This document shows, piece after piece, positions 5,925-12,439 of a stretch of DNA of 14,879 bases. The DNA is taken from contig JBEKDJ010000098.1 in the NCBI GenBank assembly GCA_050014415.1, positions 1 through 14,879 of the forward strand, written 5' to 3'. The notes below the pieces were generated by a model. That model worked only from the letters and a program-made list of their open reading frames with translations. It searched no databases and was not told where the DNA came from. The stretch is from JBEKDJ01 sp050014415. Lineage in GTDB: Bacteria; Desulfobacterota; BSN033; UBA1163. A program made the translations under genes and the position numbers. The number at the start of each line of letters is the position of its first letter. The stretch's first letter is position 1.

Positions 5925-6542
5925 TTGCGAGCAGCAATCTATGCCAGAACATCCACAAACGATGGAAGTTCGAACCCATAGGTTCAACTTTCGCCTCTTC
6001 GAGAATTTGTTGAGAAACGGGGATGGCAATTAGTTGGCGAGTTCATAGACCAGGAAAGCGGTTTGAAGGGAAAGCGGATTGGATTTGAATCGGTGATGAA
6101 ACTTGCCAAGGGAAGAAAGATTGACACTATTGTGGTAGTCTCTTTGGATCGGTGGGGAAGGAGTCTAAAGCAATTGGTCAATAGTCTGGATGAACTTGTG
6201 AGTCTCGGAGTATCTTTTGTTTCCCTTCGTGAATCCCTCGATTTTTCAACGCCTACAGGTGAGTTGATGACCCATTTGCTCGCCGCTTTTTCTCAGTTCG
6301 AGGTAGCATTAATCGAAATGCGTGTAAAAGCAGGTTTAGCTAATGCAAGGGCAAAAGGGAGAAAATTAGGGAGACCCCGAAAGGAAGTAGACCTGGATAT
6401 GCTAACAGGTTTGAGGCAGCAGGGTATCACTTTCAGAGAGATTGCGAAACGCATGAGGGTGAGCCTATCCCTTGCTTTTGAAACCTATGTAAATTCGCTC
6501 CCTGCAAACGCAATAAATTCAAAGGTCAAAGAAGGCAGTTGA
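5925..6542 (+). pseudogene. Serine recombinase (resolvase/invertase family) interrupted by one amber codon
   Basis: Read from TTG 5925 the frame gives a full-length recombinase of 205 codons with a single TAG at codon 19 (5979-5981). The start is supported by a GAGG ribosome site 10 nt upstream. N-terminal residues RAAIYARTST place the catalytic Ser at position 10, the resolvase standard; after the stop come LREFVEKRGWQLVGEFID, the arginines of LDRWGRS (R76, R79), a dimer helix with FSQFEVALIEMRVKAGLA, the GRKLGRPR linker and a C-terminal helix-turn-helix (about 145-190). Such enzymes cut and rejoin DNA through a phosphoserine link during inversion, resolution or integration. Everything except codon 19 looks intact, so the mutation is recent or the codon is read through. 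A start inside the gene at TTG 6063 would lack the catalytic serine. Confidence 0.88.
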
Positions 6543-6689
6543 TTATGTTCATAAACCAGATGATTAATGAACACCGAGTCCTATACAAAGTTTGATTTTC
6601 TTTCCATCTGGCTATTCATGACGCAACTGAAGGAACACGAAAGCCAATGAAGGTTCAGAAGAGATAAGGTAAAGCAAATAGGCTAACCG

Positions 6690-6790
6690 TTTAAGAAGTT
6701 AAAAAGAGAGTTTAGAAGCTTAAAGAAGTAATAAGTGGTAATCAAGGAAATAAGAAGTTTGAAATAAGACTAATTAGTTTAAAGAAGTAA
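6690..6790 (+). repeat. Four AAGAAGT boxes at 29-30 bp intervals
   Basis: The boxes start at 6693, 6723, 6752 and 6782, so intervals are 30, 29 and 30 bp. Three of the four are preceded by TTA or TTTA. The phase of close to three helical turns would put bound proteins on one face of the DNA, as in iteron or arm-site arrays. Part of the similarity may come from the skewed base composition. Confidence 0.55.
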
Positions 6791-6815
6791 GAGATTCAAA
6801 GAATAGAAAGTAAGG

Positions 6816-6893
6816 TAGTATAAGACCTTGGTATGGGGACTTTTCCTCTAATATAAGAACCTTAAAGTAACCCTTAGACATCATAGTATAAGA
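6816..6893 (+). repeat. Three TA(G/A)TATAAGA boxes at 33-35 bp intervals
   Basis: TAGTATAAGA at 6816-6825 and 6884-6893, TAATATAAGA at 6849-6858. They follow the AAGAAGT array and share its direct orientation. Function is unknown. Confidence 0.5.
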
Positions 6894-7077
6894 AAACTAT
6901 AGCAAAGGATGAAGGAAGTTTACAGAAAGAGAAGAAGAAAGATTGAGCTTATTGAATTGTCCTTGGTAAGGATAGGTAGCTATAGCTTTAAACAACCATG
7001 AACTTTATTGCCTTATCTAAGAATAATGTAAAGGAACAAATCTCTTAAAACCTATTAGAAAGCTTACCTGAAGATAA

Positions 7078-7329
7078 ATGGTTGATAAAGGCTTTGAGCA
7101 ATACTTAACCGTTGAACAATTGGCTTCCTACATTAAACGGAGCAAGGGAGCGATACGGAATCTTGTTCTAAGAAGAGCTATTCCCTATCGTAAACCGGCA
7201 GGCCGTCTCATCTTCTTGAAAGAGGAAATCGACCAGTGGGTTCAAAATGCACCTGGGAAGAAACTGGAAGAGATAGAAAATGACCTTGGGGATAAAGAGA
7301 GTTTTAAGTCATCAATAAAAAGAAATTGA
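7078..7329 (+). CDS. Excisionase-like small helix-turn-helix protein
   Basis: An 83-aa DNA-binding protein of the winged-helix type used by excisionases and many element-borne regulators. Residues about 8-55 carry the pattern LTVEQLASYIKRSKGAIRNL followed by IPYRKPAGRLIFLKEEIDQW, the usual helix-turn-helix then wing of the family. The tail (56-83) is charged. It is the first gene of a three-gene run, 31 bp before the HTH regulator and upstream of the integrase, exactly where an Xis or recombination directionality factor is expected. That role is inferred from context. The ribosome site before the ATG at 7078 is poor. Confidence 0.75.
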   Translation: MVDKGFEQYLTVEQLASYIKRSKGAIRNLVLRRAIPYRKPAGRLIFLKEEIDQWVQNAPGKKLEEIENDLGDKESFKSSIKRN

Positions 7330-7354
7330 CAAAAAAGTTGAAAGGTGATATTTA
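7326..7354 (+). promoter_or_regulatory. Promoter for the HTH regulator and integrase, with start at the ATG
   Basis: A perfect TTGACA (7326-7331), overlapping the stop codon of the xis-like gene, and TATTTA (7349-7354) are 17 bp apart. Transcription would begin at about 7361, the A of the regulator's ATG, giving a leaderless message, although AAAGG (7341-7345) would serve as ribosome site on a longer transcript from upstream. Confidence 0.55.
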
Positions 7355-7360
7355 TATCAC
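7345..7360. promoter_or_regulatory. Palindromic operator candidate over the -10 box
   Basis: GTGATA-TTTA-TATCAC has perfect 6-bp arms and ends at the base before the ATG. It covers the -10 box and touches the AAAGG ribosome site, so a bound dimer, most simply the HTH protein encoded next, would block expression of itself and the integrase. Confidence 0.6.
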
Positions 7361-7612
7361 ATGACAGGTGAGAAGCCGTCCATTGAGTCGATACTGAGGG
7401 GATTGGTTAAAGAAAGAAGTCTGAAGAAAGTGGCCCATGACCTGGGGATTGACCATGCAAGCCTTTACAGGTCTTTGAAGGATGGCTCAAATCTCAAACT
7501 AAATAGAATTGAAGCCATCCTCAACTATTTCGGGTATGAACTCAATATCTCAAAACGAAAGGAGGTGAAGCGGACAAGATCAAGTCAAAAAGTCTTAAAA
7601 GAAGGGAAGTGA
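7361..7612 (+). CDS. Small HTH transcriptional regulator of the integrase operon
   Basis: An 83-aa protein with a helix-turn-helix of the lambda-repressor/Cro type at about residues 17-50 (LKKVAHDLGIDHASLYRSLK then LKLNRIEAILNYFGYEL), similar to small antidote-like and phage regulators. The tail (63-83) is basic. Together with the operator palindrome immediately before its ATG, this suggests autorepression that also controls the integrase, whose ATG is only 5 bp past the stop. No toxin partner is seen beside it, so a toxin-antitoxin reading is not supported. Confidence 0.75.
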   Translation: MTGEKPSIESILRGLVKERSLKKVAHDLGIDHASLYRSLKDGSNLKLNRIEAILNYFGYELNISKRKEVKRTRSSQKVLKEGK

Positions 7613-7617
7613 CTTGA

Positions 7618-8688
7618 ATGGGAGTCTATCTAAGGGGGAAGAGTTATTATATTGACTTCTATGAAGATGGGAAGCGTTACACGGAAAGAGTCGGACAGGT
7701 AAGCAAGAGCGTTGCAGAAGAGAAATTGTCAATCCGAAGGTCTGAGGTTATTCGGGGAGAATGGAAGCCCAAAAAGATCCAGATTTCCTTTGACAAATTT
7801 AAAGAAGAATACCTTGAACTGACCAGGGGAGACAAGAAGCCTAAATCCTCACTCCGGGATGAATGCTCGTTGAAACATCTTTCCAAAACCTTCGATGGTA
7901 GGATGCTATCAGAGATCAACCCTTTGTTGATTGAAAAATATAAAAAAACCCGGAAGGAAGAGGGGGCAGAGCCAGCAACAGTCAACAGGGAATTGGGTTG
8001 TCTAAGGCACATGTTCAACATGGCGATCAAATGGAAGAAGGCTCAGATCAATCCGGTTAGAGAGGTAAAGTCCTTGAAGGAACCTAAAGAGAAAGAGCGT
8101 ATACTCACCGAGGAAGAAGAGGCCAGGTTATTGGAGACGGTGAGGGCCTCTCCTAAAGAGAAACACCTTGAACCAATCATCATAGCGGCCCTCAATACCG
8201 GGATAAGGAAAGGGGAGATCCTCAATCTAAAATGGTCAAATGTTGATTTTAAGACTGGCCATATCTTAGTTGAAGAGACGAAGAACGGGGAAATCCGCAG
8301 GGTCCCCATGAATAAGAAATTGACAGAAACCCTTGAAGGTGCTAAAAAACTCTCTAAAAGCGAATATGTCTTTTCGGATAACGGGAAGCCTACCAGAGAT
8401 GTCAAAACAGGATGGTGGTCAGCATTAAAGAAGGCTAAAATTGAGGGGTTTAGATTTCATGACCTCCGCCATACTTTTGGGTCGCGGTTAGGAATGGCAG
8501 GCGTTGACATTAGAACGATTCAAGAATTGATGGGACACAAAGACATTAAGATGACCATGAGATATTCACATCCGACACCCGAACACAAAAAGAATGCCGT
8601 CAAAGTGCTGGATGCAGTCACAACGTTTTTCACAACAGTGGATAGAAAGCCGGATTCACATAAAGTTGTAAGCATCGGAAATTATTAA
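7618..8688 (+). CDS. Tyrosine integrase (phage-type site-specific recombinase)
   Basis: A complete 356-aa integrase that catalyses integration and excision of a mobile element through a 3'-phosphotyrosine link. Residues about 1-55 look like a small arm-binding region (GVYLRGKSYYIDFYEDGKRY), about 60-145 the SAM-like core-binding domain, and 160-335 the catalytic domain. All expected residues are present: R197 (NTGIRKGEIL), K222, H281 and R284 (HDLRHTFGSR), H307 (LMGHKD) and nucleophile Y316 (MRYSH). It is the last gene of the xis-like/HTH/integrase run, with ATG 5 bp after the previous stop and GAAGGG as ribosome site. The stop codon ends 3 bp before the tRNA-Arg gene. No damage is visible, so the enzyme is probably functional. 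Confidence 0.95.
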   Translation: MGVYLRGKSYYIDFYEDGKRYTERVGQVSKSVAEEKLSIRRSEVIRGEWKPKKIQISFDKFKEEYLELTRGDKKPKSSLRDECSLKHLSKTFDGRMLSEINPLLIEKYKKTRKEEGAEPATVNRELGCLRHMFNMAIKWKKAQINPVREVKSLKEPKEKERILTEEEEARLLETVRASPKEKHLEPIIIAALNTGIRKGEILNLKWSNVDFKTGHILVEETKNGEIRRVPMNKKLTETLEGAKKLSKSEYVFSDNGKPTRDVKTGWWSALKKAKIEGFRFHDLRHTFGSRLGMAGVDIRTIQELMGHKDIKMTMRYSHPTPEHKKNAVKVLDAVTTFFTTVDRKPDSHKVVSIGNY

Positions 8689-8691
8689 GAT

Positions 8692-8768
8692 GGGCGATTA
8701 GCTCAGTTGGATAGAGCGTTGGTCTCCGGAACCAAAGGCCGTGGGTTCAATTCCCGCATCGCCCGCCA
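8692..8768 (+). tRNA. tRNA-Arg (anticodon CCG)
   Basis: A 77-nt cloverleaf with encoded CCA. The acceptor stem is GGGCGAT/ATCGCCC, the anticodon stem TTGGT/ACCAA encloses loop CTCCGGA (anticodon CCG, reading CGG codons), and the T arm is GTGGG-TTCAATT-CCCGC. It is intact and on the integrase strand. No clear promoter separates it from the integrase stop, so it may be transcribed through the integrase or from a promoter inside that gene. Confidence 0.96.
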
Positions 8769-8789
8769 TTTTTCTATCAGGTCGAGTTT

Positions 8790-9215
8790 ATGAGAAAATG
8801 GAGCGCCTGTTTTTTATCCTCCTTTTTGATTGTGGGAATGGTTTCGATTTCCGGGCCGTTTCATATTCTCAGGTTGGTCGCACCTGAAGTTAGAGGAGAG
8901 GCACGCCTTACTCCTGCACAGGATCTGGATAAGGAAGGGAAAAAAGAGGAGACAGATTCACATTATATTCAACTTCTGAAACAGTTGAAGGAGAAGGTGG
9001 ATGGTTGGCTGAAGTCGCTTAATGAACGAATTGAGAGGGAAGACATCACTCGTCTTGAGGTTCGATTCTTAGAGATTCTGAGAAATATCTTGGAGTGGGT
9101 GAAGGAGAAGATTGATTCAAAGATAGAATCGGAAGAAAAGAAACCAGAAAAGAAAGAAAGAGGATTAATCCAAGATACGCATCACGTTGTCTTTCCGTTC
9201 TTGGAAAAAGGATGA
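8790..9215 (+). CDS. Secreted or periplasmic charged helical protein, unrecognised
   Basis: A 141-aa protein with a typical signal peptide: MRK then a hydrophobic core (about residues 5-25, ACFLSSFLIVGMVSIS). The mature part is highly charged and predicted helical (LLKQLKEKVDGWLKSLNERI, LEILRNILEWVKEKIDSKIE), perhaps a coiled coil, with a Lys/Glu-rich stretch near 110-125. I do not recognise a family. Its stop overlaps the ATG of the hydrolase gene by four bases (ATGA), so the two are translationally coupled. It starts 22 bp after the tRNA gene and has a weak ribosome site (AGG about 10 nt upstream). Confidence 0.7.
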   Translation: MRKWSACFLSSFLIVGMVSISGPFHILRLVAPEVRGEARLTPAQDLDKEGKKEETDSHYIQLLKQLKEKVDGWLKSLNERIEREDITRLEVRFLEILRNILEWVKEKIDSKIESEEKKPEKKERGLIQDTHHVVFPFLEKG

Positions 9216-9844
9216 GAGAAGGAAGGGTACTGATTCCATCTGGGGCGATCCAATTGGAGGGTCTCTTGAGTATTCAAGAGACTCTTCATATTAAAGGCGG
9301 TGTGATTCTTTGCCACCCTCATCCAAAACATGGCGGGAATATGTATCACCCCGTCATCACGGCTGCAGTGGAGGCGGCATCTGAGGAAGGATTTTCCACT
9401 CTTCGCTTCAACTTCAGAGGTGTCGGCGAAAGCGAAGGCTCTTATGGGGAAGGAACCGGAGAGAAGGAGGACGTAAAGGCCACGATCGATTACTTCTGTT
9501 CGAGGCTGAAAGACTCCCATCCTTCACTCATTCTGTTAGGATATTCTTTTGGAGCCTGGACAGGCCTGTCCGTTGCCGCCGAGGATGGACGGATTCATGG
9601 GTTAGCGGGCATCGCCCCACCTCTTGAGCTTTACGATTTTAGGTTCTTGGGGAAATGCAAGAAGAGAAAACTCTTTGTTGCAGGAAACCAGGATCTGTTT
9701 TGCTCCACCCCGGTCTTAGAAACATGGTTCCAGCTCCTCGAAGAGCCGAAATCCCTGGCCATCATTCCAGGAGCAGATCATTTTTTCTATTCACATACTC
9801 GCTTGCTCATCCAGCCCATACGAGAATTCTTGAGCAAGTTCTGA
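9212..9844 (+). CDS. Alpha/beta hydrolase, small dienelactone-hydrolase-like type
   Basis: A 210-aa cytoplasmic serine hydrolase. HPHPKHGGNM (35-44) is the oxyanion-side motif of this group and RFNFRGVGESEG (65-76) the strand after it; GYSFGA (110-115) is the nucleophile elbow with Ser112, GNQD gives Asp161, and GADH gives His190, a complete triad. Members are usually annotated as hydrolases of unknown substrate. The gene overlaps the secreted-protein gene by four bases and converges with the kinase-like gene downstream. Confidence 0.9.
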   Translation: MREGRVLIPSGAIQLEGLLSIQETLHIKGGVILCHPHPKHGGNMYHPVITAAVEAASEEGFSTLRFNFRGVGESEGSYGEGTGEKEDVKATIDYFCSRLKDSHPSLILLGYSFGAWTGLSVAAEDGRIHGLAGIAPPLELYDFRFLGKCKKRKLFVAGNQDLFCSTPVLETWFQLLEEPKSLAIIPGADHFFYSHTRLLIQPIREFLSKF

Positions 9845-9880
9845 GTTTTGAGCTTGAAGTAAATGATCCAAGCCGAACAC

Positions 9881-10013
9881 TCCCAACTAACAACTTATCC
9901 GAAAATAATTTGCCCGCCTCCCGTGGAGAGGAGGAAAGGGGGATTTCACAAAGAGCTATTATTTGGGGAGAGCCCTTGCCTCAAGAGTCCGATCACCGAA
10001 CTCTTAGTTGGGA
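9881..10013. repeat. 10-bp inverted repeat between convergent genes
   Basis: TCCCAACTAA (9881-9890) and TTAGTTGGGA (10004-10013) are exact reverse complements 113 bp apart. The right arm covers the stop codon of the kinase-like gene. In between lies a CCTCC/GGAGG hairpin around 9915-9935. No T-run marks a standard terminator for either gene, and no further gene is seen in this gap. Confidence 0.55.
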
Positions 10014-10867
10014 ACTAGTTTCTGTAAGCCCCAGCCAATTCGATAGAAAAGATGGCGGATTGGATAGGTTCTAACGACCCTGCGCATCGCTGTCTTCATC
10101 CTGATATCATTTCCCACGTAAGATAAGAAGAACCGCCAGCGGTCTGTTCGAGTAATTGGCAGTTTTGCGAGCCTCCATTTCTCTACAGAGCGGTTAAGGC
10201 GAAGGAGATTTTTCATCTTCTCCCGTAGAGAAAGAACCGGTCTTCGATAGGAGCGATCAAAATCGATGAGGAGAAGTTGCTCTCTAGCGATCATCATGTT
10301 TTTGAGTTGAAGATCCCCATGAAAGAATCCCGTCTCGTGGAACTGGCGAAGGAGGATGCCAGCGGATCGAATCATCTTGCGTTTCTTATAAAGATTGTCA
10401 GGAGAAGGGGAGGGACCAATCTCATGAAAATACTGTACTAGATTTAATGCACAAGGGACTTCCAAGGAGAAAAGATAGGGATGGTAGAAAGGAAATAGGG
10501 TGAGCCGATGGATAGCACCGATGAGTTCAATCGTCGGAATACCGGATGATCTCATCTCTTCTGTCAAAGCCAGCTCCCGAAAGGATCTTGAACCAAAGAG
10601 ATAGAGATTCCGAGTGAAGAGGCCGAACAGACCTCCGTGTGAATAGCGCCGGACGATCATCCTTTCCCCATTCTTGATAGGGATAGAAGGGTGAAGAGAT
10701 CTCCCCATCAAATAGCGGGTAGCATCACGGTGCCTTCGAAAGAAGGTCTCTAAGTCTGCGATCCCCTGCTGAAGAAGGAGATCTTTATACTCGTCTTTGA
10801 GAAGAAGAAAGGTCTTTCCCTTCTCGATGATTGAGAATGAGGGAGGGATTGGGATGTTTTTGAACAT
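10004..10867 (-). CDS. Lipopolysaccharide-kinase-like protein (Kdo/WaaP family)
   Basis: A 287-aa protein-kinase-like fold. FFHGDLQLKNMMI (181-193) is the catalytic loop, with D185 and N190, and LLIDFDRS (199-206) the metal-binding segment with D202; RRYSHGGLFGLF (73-84) sits where the nucleotide loop is expected. This pattern fits kinases that phosphorylate sugars of the lipopolysaccharide core (KdkA/WaaP) at the inner face of the cytoplasmic membrane, implying a Gram-negative envelope. There is no membrane helix. The exact sugar cannot be deduced. It is transcribed away from gatB and has little or no leader: the -10 box of its best promoter ends 9 bp before the ATG, and there is no ribosome site. 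Confidence 0.8.
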   Translation of the reverse strand: MFKNIPIPPSFSIIEKGKTFLLLKDEYKDLLLQQGIADLETFFRRHRDATRYLMGRSLHPSIPIKNGERMIVRRYSHGGLFGLFTRNLYLFGSRSFRELALTEEMRSSGIPTIELIGAIHRLTLFPFYHPYLFSLEVPCALNLVQYFHEIGPSPSPDNLYKKRKMIRSAGILLRQFHETGFFHGDLQLKNMMIAREQLLLIDFDRSYRRPVLSLREKMKNLLRLNRSVEKWRLAKLPITRTDRWRFFLSYVGNDIRMKTAMRRVVRTYPIRHLFYRIGWGLQKLVPN

Positions 10868-10875
10868 CTTGACTT

Positions 10876-10904
10876 AAGTTAATGGAATCTATCCGGTTTG
10901 TCAA
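10876..10904 (-). promoter_or_regulatory. Promoter of the LPS-kinase-like gene
   Basis: On the minus strand, TTGACA (10904-10899) and TAACTT (10881-10876) are 17 bp apart. Transcription would start about 2 bp before the ATG at 10867, so the message would be nearly leaderless. Confidence 0.5.
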
Positions 10905-10925
10905 TCCGGACGCATGACAAGAGAA

Positions 10926-10954
10926 TTGACAACTGGGGGATTGTATTATATTTT
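10926..10954 (+). promoter_or_regulatory. Promoter of the gatB operon
   Basis: A perfect TTGACA (10926-10931) precedes an AT-rich stretch offering TATATT at 15 bp (10947-10952) or TATTTT at 17 bp (10949-10954). The start would fall near 10960, with a leader of about 30 nt. Its -35 and that of the divergent gene lie in an 8-bp inverted repeat (TTGTCAAT/ATTGACAA). Confidence 0.55.
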
Positions 10955-10989
10955 TAGACCATTGTAATCGCCCAAGATAGGAGACGCTT

Positions 10990-12429
10990 GTGGAATACGA
11001 ACCGGTCATTGGCCTGGAAGTTCATGCTCAACTCCTCACAAAATCAAAAATATTCTGTAGTTGCTCTACCGCGTTTGGCGAGGAGCCCAATACCTTAACC
11101 TGTCCTGTCTGTACCGGACAGCCTGGTTCTCTTCCGGTGATGAATCGGAAGGCGGTAGAGTTTGCGATCAAATTGGGATTGGCCACTTCATGCCGGATTG
11201 CACTCTATAGTCTCTTCGCTCGCAAGAACTATTTCTATCCTGATCTCCCAAAGGGTTATCAAATCTCGATGTACGAGCTTCCCTTGGCTGTGGATGGTTT
11301 TGTCGAAATCGTCAATCAAGGGCAGAAGAAGCGGATTGAGATTATCCGGATCCACATGGAAGAGGATGCAGGGAAGTTGAAGCATGGCGAGACACCAGAA
11401 ACTGTGTCGTTCAGTTTTGTCGATTTCAATCGAACTGGCGTTCCTTTGGTTGAGATTGTGAGCGGGCCGGACATCCGGTCCCCGCAAGAGGCAGGTGAAT
11501 ACTTAAGGAAGCTGCGAGCTATCCTTCAGTATCTGGAGATCTCGACAGGGAATATGGAGGAGGGGAGTTTCCGATGCGACGCTAATGTCTCTGTCCGGCC
11601 GAAAGGCCGGGAAGTATTTGGGACACGGACGGAATTGAAGAACATGAACTCCTTCCGACATGTGGAGAGAGCTTTAGAATATGAGATCAAGCGGCAGATT
11701 GCGCTTCTAGGCGAAGGTGAAGAGGTGGTTCAAGAGACACGGCTCTGGGATACAAATCAAGGGATCACGATCTCGATGAGGGGAAAGGAGGAGGCTCATG
11801 ATTATCGCTATTTCCCGGACCCGGACCTTGTCCCGCTCAGAATCGATGAAGCGTGGATTGAGGAGATCCGAAGACGCCTGCCTGAACTTCCTGACGAGAA
11901 AAAGGGGAGATTTGTGAGGGACTATGGGATTCCTGAGTATGATGCCGAAATCCTCACCTCCACGAGGGCGATGGCATCTTACTATGAGGAATGCGTCCGA
12001 CTCTTCCCTGAACCCAAGACGGTGAGCAACTGGATGATGGGCGATCTCCTCCGGGAGCTTAAACGGGATGAGAAGGAGATCGAACAGTCCCTTCTGACCC
12101 CTTCGCACCTGGCGGAGATGCTTTCAATGATGAAAGAGGGTACGATTAGCGGGAAGATCGCCAAAGACGTTTTTGAAGAGATGTATCGAGGCGGTGAACG
12201 TCCGGGGAAGATTGTTAAGGATAAAGGATGGGTCCAAATCCTGGATGAGGTTGAGATCGCAAGGGCGATCGAAGGGGTGATGAATGCTAATCCAAAACTG
12301 GTAGAGGATTATCGAAAGGGAAAGGAGAAGATCTTCGGCTTCTTCGTAGGAGAGGTGATGAAGCAAACCAAAGGCAAAGCGAATCCGAAACTCGTCAATG
12401 AGTTGTTAAAGCAGAAATTGAAGGGGTAG
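10990..12429 (+). CDS. gatB: Aspartyl/glutamyl-tRNA(Asn/Gln) amidotransferase subunit B
   Basis: GatB (479 aa, the normal length) is the kinase-like subunit of the GatCAB complex, which converts Asp-tRNA(Asn) or Glu-tRNA(Gln) to the amidated form: it activates the acyl group with ATP and receives ammonia from GatA. The N-terminus YEPVIGLEVHAQL is the family signature, followed by two cysteine pairs, C23/C25 and C38/C41 (FCSCS, CPVC), that bind zinc in studied GatB proteins, and QPGSLPVMN. The C-terminal part (about 330-479), ending NPKLVNELLKQKL, is the tRNA-binding helical/YqeY-like domain. The start is GTG with AGGAG six bases upstream. gatA and gatC are not in the window. mtnA follows within 10 bp. 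Confidence 0.97.
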   Translation: MEYEPVIGLEVHAQLLTKSKIFCSCSTAFGEEPNTLTCPVCTGQPGSLPVMNRKAVEFAIKLGLATSCRIALYSLFARKNYFYPDLPKGYQISMYELPLAVDGFVEIVNQGQKKRIEIIRIHMEEDAGKLKHGETPETVSFSFVDFNRTGVPLVEIVSGPDIRSPQEAGEYLRKLRAILQYLEISTGNMEEGSFRCDANVSVRPKGREVFGTRTELKNMNSFRHVERALEYEIKRQIALLGEGEEVVQETRLWDTNQGITISMRGKEEAHDYRYFPDPDLVPLRIDEAWIEEIRRRLPELPDEKKGRFVRDYGIPEYDAEILTSTRAMASYYEECVRLFPEPKTVSNWMMGDLLRELKRDEKEIEQSLLTPSHLAEMLSMMKEGTISGKIAKDVFEEMYRGGERPGKIVKDKGWVQILDEVEIARAIEGVMNANPKLVEDYRKGKEKIFGFFVGEVMKQTKGKANPKLVNELLKQKLKG

Positions 12430-12439
12430 GATAGGTGTG

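Larger units (their letters stand above)
6543..7077. other. 535-bp A/G-rich non-coding region with phased short repeats
   Basis: No gene is supported; the only start-stop frames are about 30 codons. From about 6650 to 6830 the plus strand is mostly A and G. It carries four phased AAGAAGT boxes and, further right, three TA(G/A)TATAAGA boxes (listed separately), plus an AGCTATAGCT palindrome (6978-6987) and a CCTTGGTAxGG repeat at 6826 and 6961. Its position, directly upstream of the xis-like/integrase operon, suggests a recombination or replication control region. Confidence 0.55.

Noticed and set aside
6909..7001. 30-codon frame from ATG with AAAGG upstream
   Set aside because: Too short, A/G-rich and without any recognisable feature; the AAAGG abuts the ATG.
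7361..7612. Antitoxin of a toxin-antitoxin pair
   Set aside because: The HTH is compatible but no toxin gene lies next to it; the neighbours are an xis-like gene and an integrase.
3408..8702. CGATTAGC shared by the structured RNA and the tRNA 5' part, as possible attachment repeats
   Set aside because: Only 8 bp, expected by chance over this distance, and not extended on either side.
9655..10074. 139-aa open frame
   Set aside because: Shadow of the hydrolase gene running on through the intergenic region; no start signals.
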